A stretch of 6,090 nt of DNA, from contig CABUIX010000081.1 of NCBI GenBank assembly GCA_902491795.1, forward strand, positions 1 to 6,090, in the 5' to 3' direction. Below the pieces are notes generated by a model. It was given only the letters and a program-made list of their open reading frames with translations. It had not been told where the DNA came from and did not search any database. Each line of letters begins with the position of its first letter. The stretch's first letter is position 1. This document shows, piece by piece, positions 1-6,090 of the stretch. The position numbers were made by a program, and so were the translations under genes. This stretch comes from an uncultured Bacteroidales bacterium (GTDB taxonomy: Bacteria > Bacteroidota > Bacteroidia > Bacteroidales > UBA932).

Positions 1-30
1 AACTGCAAGTAATGTGTATAAGTGTTTCAT
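1..30 (-). CDS. SusD-like glycan-binding lipoprotein, first 10 codons only (partial)
   Basis: Only the first ten codons are visible, reading MKHLYTLLAV from an ATG at 30-28; the rest lies beyond the left edge. A Lys-His pair followed by a hydrophobic run is the beginning of a secretion signal. The call rests mainly on position: in Bacteroidetes PULs the gene directly behind susC, on the same strand and a few tens of bases away, is nearly always susD, whose product is a surface lipoprotein that caps the SusC barrel and binds the glycan. The start lies 26 bases after the SusC stop and is preceded by an A-rich stretch, the usual leader type in this phylum. No SusD domain can be seen here, so function is inferred from synteny alone. 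Another secreted or lipoprotein gene would also fit the visible residues. Confidence 0.72.
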   Translation of the reverse strand, partial: MKHLYTLLAV

Positions 31-56
31 TTTCTTTATGACTTTTTAGGTTGACA
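31..56 (-). promoter_or_regulatory. A-rich translation-initiation leader of the susD-like gene
   Basis: This 26-base gap between the SusC stop and the next ATG reads, on the coding strand, as A-rich sequence ending AAAGAAA directly before the start. There is no Shine-Dalgarno match, as expected in Bacteroidetes, where A/T-rich leaders drive initiation. No -33/-7 promoter pair and no hairpin are visible, so the two genes are probably co-transcribed. An ATG that overlaps the SusC stop opens a frame of only three codons and is not a credible start. Confidence 0.5.
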
Positions 57-3000
57 TTAGAAGCCTGCTCTCAACCCTATGGAGAAGGAGTAGCAGATGG
101 GATAAGGATAGTTTCCGCGGATTTCGGGATCATACCCCTCATAGTTGGATATGTATCCTAGATTCTGAGCATCCAGCGTGATTGCTAGACTGCTGAGTTT
201 TATGGCGTTGGCCGCAGCTCTCGGAAGAGAGTATGATAATTGCACATTGCGTAGTTTGATGTACCATATTTTCTTCAGGAAGAAATCATTGGTCCCGCCT
301 GTACGCTGGGTGGAAGAAGTTTTGTCGGCTCCGATTCCAGGCCAGTCCCCGTCCTGGTTGGCCATACTCCAAATATGCTCAATCCCATTGACATAAGTGT
401 TGTGCGGCGTGGTGCTCCCAAGCGCACTTCCGCGTTGGGCCGGAGTCGTGACAGTATGTCCGGCAGCGCCATACAGATATATTGTGGCGCTGAGATTTTT
501 CCAAGTGAAAGTGTTGTTGAACCCAAATCTGAACGGAGCAGTGCGTCTTCCGAGGAAGTGGTTGTCCTTGTCATCAAGCACACCGTCACCATTGTAGTCC
601 TTATATCGTATGTTCCCTGGTACGGCAAGCGGTTGGAGTAATTCTCCATTGGCATTTCTGTAGGCGTTGATTTCCTCGTAGTTGTGGAAGATTCCGTCAG
701 TCTCCCAGCCGAAAATGGCAGACATTTCGTCGTTCTCGGATTCCCATGAATTGAGTACCAGGTCAGGGTTCCTTGTCTTCCATCTGAAGATGGAGTATGA
801 GAAATTAAAGTCTGTGGTCCAACTGAAGTCAGCTGTCAGGATATTGCTTGAATGGAGTTCGAATTCCAAACCTTTTGCTTGGGTTGATCCGATATTGTAG
901 ATTACCGAAGTCACAGGCTGATCATAAGGCAGCGTTTTGAAGTCCAGCAGATCTTTGGCCGTACGGATGAAATAGTCTACGCTTCCGGTTACTCTTGACT
1001 TGGCAAAACCGAAGTCAAGGCCGAAGTTGACTGTCTCATTGGTCTCCCATGATAAGTCGGGGTTGGCCACTGTTGACAATTGAATGCCACCAAGATAGCC
1101 TCCGGCTGTCATGACTGAGTAAGGTACAACGACATTGGCTCCTGTGATTTCGCCAGTAGCATATACCGAGAGGGCGTTTGCGGCCTTTGGCTCGTTGCCT
1201 GATGTTCCGTAACCTACCCTGAATTTCAGGTGTGATAGCCATTTGTCAGAGCTACTCATCCATTTCTCGTCAGAAATCCTCCATGCTGCCGATACAGAAG
1301 GGAAGAAACCCCATTTTTTGTTTGCAGCGAATACGGATGATCCGTCCCGGCGTCCGGTCAAGGAGATGATGTATCTGTCCATATAAGTGTAGTTGACTCG
1401 GGCGAACTGTGAAAATTTGGTGATCTCTGATCGGGCGGTTCCAGTATAGCGCTGATCATTGTCTGACCCGGCTGCCATGTTGTCCGTAACGAATGAGTCG
1501 GTCCAGAAATTCGATGACTGCATGATATATGACTTGGCCTGCGTCCCGTAGGCTCCAAATCCTAGTACTGCATCAAAACGACTCTGTCCGAGAATTGTGT
1601 TGTAGCTGAAATAGCCTTCAAGAGACTTATTGATTGATTCTATTCCGCCTACAGTAGCCATTCCGTTTGGTGCAAGGTAGTTACCGGCAATTTTCGGAAT
1701 ATAGTAGTCTCGGCGGCTATTCTGAGAGTCATATCCACCGACAATTTTGAATACTAGACCGTCAACTATGTCTATTGAAAGAGTCGGATTGATGAAGATT
1801 CTGCTGTTTTTGTTTTTGTCCGATATCTGCAGCTGACCGGCCGGGTTTGTTTGCTGACCATCGGTTGCGTGGGGGTAGTATCCAAGGATGGGATCAATCT
1901 CTGTAGAGCCGAAAGGTGCAAAGCCGTAGGCGTTTTGGACAAGAGATGCTGTCCCTATACCTATTACGGCACTTTCGCCTGACGACTGATTGGTTGTATT
2001 GATGTTTGTGTAGTTGATGTTTAGTCCTAAATTGATTCTTTTGCCAATTTTTTGGTCAAGGTTTAGCCTTACAGAGTTGCGTGTCAGTTTAGAATTCTTG
2101 AGAATACCGTCATTGAGGTAGAAATTGTATGACGCGTAGTATTTTGTGAGCTCATTGCCTCCATTTAGGGAAACATTATGCTCGGTGATATAGGCGTTGT
2201 CTGTGATGAAGTCAAGCCAGTCTGTGGTTTTTGCGTTGGCAATCTCTTCTGCAGAATACTGGTCGGACAAAGAGTTGAAGGCATCATGATAATCTTGGAT
2301 GTCAACAACTCCATCACCATTATAATCCACTTCTCCGTAGGGATAGGTGTTCTTGTTGTAAGCTTCGCGCTCATGAATCCAGAAGTTCTGTTGCTCCATG
2401 AAGGTCTTGGAGTCCATCAGCTTTTCCTTATAGGGCTTCTGAACCTGGAGAGTGTACGAACCGTTATATGTTACGGTAGGTTCGCCTTCCTGACCTCTCT
2501 TGGTGGTGATGATGATGACACCGTTGGCTGATGCCGAGCCATAGATTGCTGCTGCAGAAGCATCCTTGAGGATGTCTATGGATACAATGTCGTCAGGATT
2601 GATGGTGTTGAGAGGGGATTGGCTAATGCCTGTAGCCAATGATGCTGCGCCATTGCCTATGGTTGAGGCTACATTTGCCGTATTTGTTGTTAAAGGCACT
2701 CCGTCCACTACATACAGCGGTTCGTTGTTGCCGTTGGGAGAGATGGCTCCACGGATGTTGATGTCAACAGCGGCTCCCGGCTGTGCTGAATTCGAGGTCA
2801 TGTTCAGACCTGCCACACGACCAAGCAGCATGTTGTCTATACTTACGACTGCAGTATTTTTCATGTCTTCGGTTCTTACCGAAGAAACGGAACTCGTCAG
2901 GTCTTTGACCGTTGTGCTTCCATATCCTATGACCACAACATCATCAAGTCGTGTAGAACTTTCGCGGAAGAAGACATCTATGCCGGTTCTTCCGTCAAGA

Positions 3001-3245
3001 GGTTCTGAGATTGTTTCATAGCCGACAAATGAGAACTCCAGAGATTCTGCTCCGGCAGGTACCGACAGGGAATAATTCCCGTTCTCGTCCGTAATGGTGC
3101 CTATGGTCGGATTCCCGGCGACAATCACCGAAACCCCTATAATCGGACCGAATCTGTCGGAAACTGTTCCGTGTATTGTCATATTTTGGGCAAAGGATGC
3201 AACACAGGCAAACAGCAAAAGGAAGATGCTTGATATTGCTTTCAT
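57..3245 (-). CDS. SusC/RagA-family TonB-dependent outer-membrane oligosaccharide transporter
   Basis: This is a complete 1062-residue protein, a typical SusC length. It imports oligosaccharides across the outer membrane using TonB/ExbBD energy, paired with a SusD-like lipoprotein. Residues 1-20 form a signal peptide (MK, hydrophobic core, cleavage near SFAQ). Residues 23-95 are a carboxypeptidase-D-like regulatory domain (IHGTVSD, GTITDENGNYSL, FVGYE). LDDVVVIGYG at 100-109 is the family's TonB-box-like hallmark. The plug follows, with YVVDGVPL at 178-185 and the conserved ILKDASAAAIYGS and GVIIITTKRG segments at about 225-251. The rest is the beta-barrel, ending SIGLRAGF with the terminal Phe typical of outer-membrane barrels. 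There is no STN domain between signal peptide and CPD-like domain, so it is not of the anti-sigma signalling type. Two Asp-rich calcium-loop motifs occur, at 307-318 and 883-894. The ATG at 3245 gives the signal peptide immediately and lies 28 bases behind the upstream gene. The substrate cannot be read from the sequence. Confidence 0.97.
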   Translation of the reverse strand: MKAISSIFLLLFACVASFAQNMTIHGTVSDRFGPIIGVSVIVAGNPTIGTITDENGNYSLSVPAGAESLEFSFVGYETISEPLDGRTGIDVFFRESSTRLDDVVVIGYGSTTVKDLTSSVSSVRTEDMKNTAVVSIDNMLLGRVAGLNMTSNSAQPGAAVDINIRGAISPNGNNEPLYVVDGVPLTTNTANVASTIGNGAASLATGISQSPLNTINPDDIVSIDILKDASAAAIYGSASANGVIIITTKRGQEGEPTVTYNGSYTLQVQKPYKEKLMDSKTFMEQQNFWIHEREAYNKNTYPYGEVDYNGDGVVDIQDYHDAFNSLSDQYSAEEIANAKTTDWLDFITDNAYITEHNVSLNGGNELTKYYASYNFYLNDGILKNSKLTRNSVRLNLDQKIGKRINLGLNINYTNINTTNQSSGESAVIGIGTASLVQNAYGFAPFGSTEIDPILGYYPHATDGQQTNPAGQLQISDKNKNSRIFINPTLSIDIVDGLVFKIVGGYDSQNSRRDYYIPKIAGNYLAPNGMATVGGIESINKSLEGYFSYNTILGQSRFDAVLGFGAYGTQAKSYIMQSSNFWTDSFVTDNMAAGSDNDQRYTGTARSEITKFSQFARVNYTYMDRYIISLTGRRDGSSVFAANKKWGFFPSVSAAWRISDEKWMSSSDKWLSHLKFRVGYGTSGNEPKAANALSVYATGEITGANVVVPYSVMTAGGYLGGIQLSTVANPDLSWETNETVNFGLDFGFAKSRVTGSVDYFIRTAKDLLDFKTLPYDQPVTSVIYNIGSTQAKGLEFELHSSNILTADFSWTTDFNFSYSIFRWKTRNPDLVLNSWESENDEMSAIFGWETDGIFHNYEEINAYRNANGELLQPLAVPGNIRYKDYNGDGVLDDKDNHFLGRRTAPFRFGFNNTFTWKNLSATIYLYGAAGHTVTTPAQRGSALGSTTPHNTYVNGIEHIWSMANQDGDWPGIGADKTSSTQRTGGTNDFFLKKIWYIKLRNVQLSYSLPRAAANAIKLSSLAITLDAQNLGYISNYEGYDPEIRGNYPYPICYSFSIGLRAGF
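564..599 (-). other. EF-hand-like calcium-loop motif in SusC barrel (residues 883-894)
   Basis: The segment encodes DYNGDGVLDDKD, with Asp/Asn at positions 1, 3, 5, 9 and 12 of a 12-residue loop, the spacing of EF-hand calcium ligands. From knowledge of the family, a loop of this kind followed by FLGR and an aromatic/Gly barrel strand is common near the C-terminal part of SusC proteins, and that arrangement is seen here. Calcium binding is inferred, not shown. Confidence 0.7.
2283..2327 (-). other. Second EF-hand-like loop in SusC, after the plug (residues 307-321)
   Basis: The segment encodes DYNGDGVVDIQDYHD. Its first seven residues, DYNGDGV, are identical to the C-terminal loop, while the underlying codons differ at several third positions. 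It lies in an extra, polar, Tyr/Asp-rich stretch between the plug and the first barrel strands (about residues 285-345). A lone loop of this type resembles half a dockerin repeat, but nothing else supports a dockerin. A structural calcium site, or a site contacting SusD or the glycan, is inference. Confidence 0.6.
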
Positions 3246-3273
3246 GATTATTGACGTTTTAGTGTCTGTAGTT
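3246..3273 (-). promoter_or_regulatory. Short leader before susC, no promoter visible
   Basis: The 28 bases between the stop of the GH50-like gene and the SusC ATG are A/T-rich on the coding strand and end TCAATAATC before the start. They contain no Shine-Dalgarno sequence, no recognisable Bacteroides promoter pair and no inverted repeat. This supports read-through from the upstream enzyme gene and leaderless-type A/T-driven translation. A weak internal promoter inside the upstream coding sequence cannot be excluded. Confidence 0.4.
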
Positions 3274-5172
3274 TTATTGGTTACTCTTGGAAATCAGGTC
3301 GTCTTCATTGCCTTGAAGTCCGGCGGGTTTTTCAGAGAAAGGCTCCTGGAGCCCTGAATGAACGCGGTAGATGTTCTCCGATGCGGCTTTGATGCCATTG
3401 ACAATTTTGTATGGTATGTCTGTCACGTCTACCAGTCCGATATTGTATCGCTCACCGTCTCGGCGTCCCATTTGTCCCTGGTCTGTATATTGGAACCAGG
3501 CGATGCCTATCAGTGCAGGATGTGAGAATCCGTTTTCGGCAAAATATCTGAATGCTTTTGCCCTTTCAGCCTGATTTGCTACCTGCACCAGGCCTGGAGC
3601 CATGCCTCTGTCAATCGTACCGAAGTGGAATTCTCCATTTATCATGGGCATGCCGGTGGCCTTGTAAACCGCATCAAGGTATTCTTTGTTAGGTGAAAGC
3701 CGGTATGTGTTGAAGGCAAAAACATCACAGTAGTCCTTGACAATGTTTAGGATGTTTTCATGAGGTACGTTGGAATGTCCGAAACGTATGCCGAGAATCA
3801 GATGGTTGGGATCATGTTTGCGTACAAATCCGCTGAGGATAGCGATATGCTCGCGGAAAGTATTGTGGATGAATTCCGTTCTTGTCTCATCAGTGTCACC
3901 ATTGTCCTCAAGATATTTGACCAGAGCTACCTTGATAGGCCTGTCAGTCGGGTCATCAAGCAGGAGTTGGCAGACTCTTGGCTCGGTCTCAAGCCATGAT
4001 GGTTCATTTTGCAGGAAGTATCCCAGCAGGTATTTGTCATCTTTGGTTTTGGATACCTGATCTTTTATTGAATTTTCAAGATTTTTTCTGTACTCTGGTG
4101 CATATATGTCTTGTATTCCGTAGATGGTTTCAATGTTTGTTCTCAGGTGTCCGGTATAAGGCAAGGTGCCGGATTTGGGAGAGCCTGTGTTGATGCCCCA
4201 GGAGCGCATTCTCTTTACGGCCATCTCGGCCCACTTGTCTATCCAGTCGGAGTCAAAACCATATCTTCTGTGCAGATTCCATTCCCCGAAAGACATCATC
4301 CTTTGTTCGCCGGAGACGGTTTCTGCTTCAGGTGGATAAGCCGCAAACATGTTTTCCAGACCATCTGCTCTGGATGCTCCTCCTCCGCCTCCCGCGACAG
4401 GCGTCCCTCCGCTTATGGAGAGGAACAGGTAGCCGTCAGGATCAACAAACCACCATCGTCCATCGATTTTTTGTACTCGGAAGAAGCCTGTGCCGCCAAC
4501 ATTTTTTTCAAGGAAGCCGCCATATTGAGATCTTTCCGGAATCCCTGAGTCAATGCTGGCATCTTCAGCAGCCCAAATGGCTTCAAGTTCTTCGATGCTG
4601 TGAATCTTGCCTTCGAATTCTCCTTGGGCCCATTGTCCGAATTCGTCAACGAAAGGCTTTCTTTCAAGGTAAGACGGAGTCTCAGCAGTGTTTGTCAACT
4701 TAAAGGAACGGATTTCAACTGTTGGATTGTCCAGGGGAGTATAGTATTTGATGCTCAATCCCTTTACTCCAGTAAGCGGACCTACGGTTCCTCCTTCGAT
4801 ATGCTGGAAGCCGACACCGTTCTGCGGTTTGTTGACAGTGGCAGCCAAGTCATTGCTCGGTTGAGGCTTCTCGCGATAGTAGTCCAGGGGAATGCAGAGC
4901 CTTACCCATGCACCTGGCAGGACATGGGTGCGCTTTTCATGCAGCCCGTTATCCGTGTCAATCCCGAGGAGAAATCTTTGGGCGGTGGAAGATTTGATTT
5001 CGAGAACCATGTAATCGTAATCTTCCCAGTCGTCAATGCCAGTAACGCCAATCTCCTTAAGCGAAAATTCATGAGAGTCGATGTTTTTGGCCGAATCAAA
5101 AGTGTGTGTTGCAACGTTGCTGCACGAGTAGATCAGCAATATTGAACATAGTAGAAGAGATAAACTTTTCAT
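3274..5172 (-). CDS. Agarase-like glycoside hydrolase (GH50-type, clan GH-A), predicted lipoprotein
   Basis: This complete 632-residue enzyme is predicted to hydrolyse beta-galactosidic links in a galactan-type glycan by the retaining mechanism. Residues 1-17 form a lipoprotein signal peptide ending IYS-Cys17. Residues 25-160 look like a beta-sandwich/carbohydrate-binding-like domain. The (beta/alpha)8 catalytic domain starts around DGRWWFVDPDGYLF (238-250), a hallmark of agarase-like proteins. Predicted acid/base Glu390 lies in YFLQNEPSW, with the Asn-Glu pair of clan GH-A. Predicted nucleophile Glu514 lies in INGEFHFGTIDRGM. DPNHLILGIRFG (454-465), FAFNTY (485-490), WFQYTDQ (559-565) and NIGLVDVTDIPY (577-588) also match what I recall of GH50. 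It is shorter than many marine GH50 agarases. A Gly-rich loop (260-265) and a hydrophilic tail (606-632) are unusual. The start at 5172 gives the signal peptide and lies 19 bases after the GH43 gene. GH50 founding members are beta-agarases; the substrate here could differ, and a related unclassified GH-A family is possible. Confidence 0.85.
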   Translation of the reverse strand: MKSLSLLLCSILLIYSCSNVATHTFDSAKNIDSHEFSLKEIGVTGIDDWEDYDYMVLEIKSSTAQRFLLGIDTDNGLHEKRTHVLPGAWVRLCIPLDYYREKPQPSNDLAATVNKPQNGVGFQHIEGGTVGPLTGVKGLSIKYYTPLDNPTVEIRSFKLTNTAETPSYLERKPFVDEFGQWAQGEFEGKIHSIEELEAIWAAEDASIDSGIPERSQYGGFLEKNVGGTGFFRVQKIDGRWWFVDPDGYLFLSISGGTPVAGGGGGASRADGLENMFAAYPPEAETVSGEQRMMSFGEWNLHRRYGFDSDWIDKWAEMAVKRMRSWGINTGSPKSGTLPYTGHLRTNIETIYGIQDIYAPEYRKNLENSIKDQVSKTKDDKYLLGYFLQNEPSWLETEPRVCQLLLDDPTDRPIKVALVKYLEDNGDTDETRTEFIHNTFREHIAILSGFVRKHDPNHLILGIRFGHSNVPHENILNIVKDYCDVFAFNTYRLSPNKEYLDAVYKATGMPMINGEFHFGTIDRGMAPGLVQVANQAERAKAFRYFAENGFSHPALIGIAWFQYTDQGQMGRRDGERYNIGLVDVTDIPYKIVNGIKAASENIYRVHSGLQEPFSEKPAGLQGNEDDLISKSNQ

Positions 5173-5191
5173 AAGAATAGTATTGTGGTTA
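5173..5191 (-). promoter_or_regulatory. 19-base intergenic leader with tandem stop codons
   Basis: The GH43 gene ends in TGA, and the next in-frame triplet is TAA (5191-5189), so termination is doubled. The remaining bases are A/T-rich and end ACTATTCTT before the ATG of the GH50-like gene. There is no room for a separate promoter or terminator and no Shine-Dalgarno sequence. The two enzyme genes are therefore most likely on one transcript. Confidence 0.45.
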
Positions 5192-6090
5192 TCAGTTTTT
5201 GATTTGTGGTGATTTTGATTTCAGAATCACGAGCCGTTCTCCGGAGATATCCACATCAAAGAAAACAGGTTTGCGCCCGGGGTATTCGTCTAGCTCGTCC
5301 ACGATATGCATGCACAATTTGAGCTGACCTTCAAATGTGCGGAATAGCATACCGTGTCCGCCATTGTCTGAATACAGCGGCTCTTCTTCTTGAATCCACG
5401 GACCCTTGACACTGCCCGATTCCGAATAGGCAACTCCGATTGAGTATCTTTTCTTGCCCCATGTGGACCAAAGCATTCCCAGTTTCCCGGTTTGGGTACG
5501 GAAAATCCAGGGCCCGTCCGTTACATGGCCTCCAAGGTCAAGTCCGTTGGTCTTCTCGCCGAGTTCGAGCATCTCGCCTGACCATTTGGCATCTGATGCT
5601 TTGAACAAGGTAACAGGCTGCTCAGTCGGAATTCCGAGATCATCCGGAAGTCGTACAAGTTCCATGGTGCCGTCAATTGTCTGCAGCCACTCATGGCAGA
5701 AAATCATGTACGGTATTCCGTCTTCAACCCAAAGAGTACCGTCCAGGGCCGCCCAGTTGTCGGGAGTGTGGGCCTTGTTGCCTGTGAAGTCCTTGAAAGG
5801 ACCTCTCGGTGAGTCCGCCACGTATATCTGGGTTGCTCTGTGGGGAATGTCACACCTGTCAGGTATTGTCTCTATGATCTCGCTGCTGTGTGAGGTCGTG
5901 AACAGGTAGTACTTGCCTTTGTAGAAGTGTACTTCAGAAGCCCAGCTGGCGGCCTTGCTTCCGGCCCAGTGCTTGTCGCTGAAGGACATGACGGTAAAAG
6001 GTTCCGTCCAGTTGACAAGGTCCTTGCTGGCACGTGCCATTACGCGACCGCCTCCTCCATCGACGGCGGGTTGATGAAGACGTCCATGTA
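5192..6090 (-). CDS. Glycoside hydrolase family 43 (five-bladed propeller) enzyme, 5' end missing
   Basis: The C-terminal 298 or so codons are visible. The frame stays open to the right edge, so the N-terminus lies outside. The GH43 pattern is clear: RASKDLVNWTEP (just inside the ATG at 6040), SWASEVHFYKGKYYLF, QIYVADSPRGPF, ALDGTLWVEDGIPYMIFCHEW, HVTDGPWIFRTQTGKLGMLWS and GGHGMLF. The Asp of LDGT (codon 5741-5743) fits the pKa-modulating Asp, and the His of GGHGM (5354-5356) fits the conserved propeller-centre His. The catalytic base Asp of blade I is not in view. Where GH43 usually has Glu-Gly/Ala-Pro for the general acid, this protein has Asp-Gly-Pro (5516-5518). The ATG at 6040 is not the likely start, because it would delete blade I and any signal peptide. 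Family members are inverting alpha-L-arabinofuranosidases, beta-xylosidases, arabinanases or beta-galactosidases; the specificity here is unknown. It is the first visible gene of the operon and ends 19 bases before the GH50-like gene. Confidence 0.88.
   Translation of the reverse strand, partial: HGRLHQPAVDGGGGRVMARASKDLVNWTEPFTVMSFSDKHWAGSKAASWASEVHFYKGKYYLFTTSHSSEIIETIPDRCDIPHRATQIYVADSPRGPFKDFTGNKAHTPDNWAALDGTLWVEDGIPYMIFCHEWLQTIDGTMELVRLPDDLGIPTEQPVTLFKASDAKWSGEMLELGEKTNGLDLGGHVTDGPWIFRTQTGKLGMLWSTWGKKRYSIGVAYSESGSVKGPWIQEEEPLYSDNGGHGMLFRTFEGQLKLCMHIVDELDEYPGRKPVFFDVDISGERLVILKSKSPQIKN

Noticed and set aside
46..57. ATG overlapping the SusC stop as a translationally coupled start
   Set aside because: It meets a stop after three codons. 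The ATG at 30 gives a signal-peptide-like start instead.
275..655. Minus-strand open frame of 126 codons overlapping the SusC C-terminal region in another frame
   Set aside because: The SusC frame is continuous through this region with conserved barrel motifs, so the overlapping frame is a shadow and not a sign of frameshift.
2283..2327. Dockerin domain in SusC
   Set aside because: A dockerin needs two adjacent calcium-loop-helix repeats. The two loops here are hundreds of residues apart within a transporter barrel.
2566..3021. Plus-strand open frame of 151 codons opposite the SusC plug region
   Set aside because: It is antisense to highly conserved SusC motifs. The low-complexity Ser/Val/Met composition is that of a shadow frame.
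4600..5145. Plus-strand open frame of 181 codons opposite the GH50-like gene
   Set aside because: It lies wholly inside a strongly supported minus-strand gene, its translation shows no domain or secretion signal, and it is a typical antisense shadow.
5454..5909. Plus-strand open frame of 151 codons opposite the GH43 gene
   Set aside because: It is fully antisense to conserved GH43 motifs, rich in Ser and Pro, and has no recognisable features.
5192..6040. ATG at 6040 as the true start of the GH43 gene
   Set aside because: The frame is open to the right edge, and this start would omit the first propeller blade with the catalytic base Asp and any signal peptide.
1..6090. CRISPR arrays, insertion sequences, tRNA genes, riboswitches or rho-independent terminators
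   Set aside because: No spaced direct repeats, transposase frames, terminal inverted repeats, tRNA-like cloverleaves or GC-hairpin plus T-run signals were seen. The three gaps are too short to hold most of them.

Overview
The window is part of a Bacteroidetes polysaccharide-utilization locus (PUL). It is probably from a gut-type Bacteroidales, judged by a classic SusC/RagA transporter with a SusD-like start directly behind it, moderate GC, A/T-rich starts without Shine-Dalgarno sequences, and lipoprotein-type secretion of an enzyme. The species cannot be named from this sequence.

All genes lie on the minus strand, so transcription runs from right to left. In order they are: a GH43-family glycosidase whose 5' end lies beyond the right edge (5192-6090); a complete agarase-like clan GH-A hydrolase resembling family GH50, with a lipoprotein signal (3274-5172); a complete SusC-type TonB-dependent outer-membrane transporter of 1062 residues (57-3245); and the first ten codons of the next gene, almost certainly the SusD-like glycan-binding lipoprotein (1-30). 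The gaps are 19, 28 and 26 bases. None holds a recognisable promoter or terminator, so the four genes look like one operon. No stretch over 300 bases lacks a gene. I see no RNA genes, mobile elements, CRISPR arrays or attachment sites.

Working model (inference): SusC with SusD captures and imports oligosaccharides across the outer membrane. The GH50-like enzyme cleaves a beta-linked galactose-type backbone or oligosaccharide at the cell envelope. The GH43 enzyme removes side-chain or terminal pentose or galactose units. The substrate is not established. GH50 founding members act on agar, but the GH43 partner and the divergent details of this GH50-like protein leave room for a different galactan-type glycan. 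The transporter lacks an STN signalling domain, so control by a sigma/anti-sigma relay through this SusC is unlikely, and a regulator probably lies outside the window.

The locus is of a known general kind. The points worth a second look are the enzyme combination, a Gly-rich loop in the GH50-like enzyme, an Asp where GH43 usually has its catalytic Glu, two calcium-loop motifs in SusC, and an unclear reading phase at the extreme right edge.
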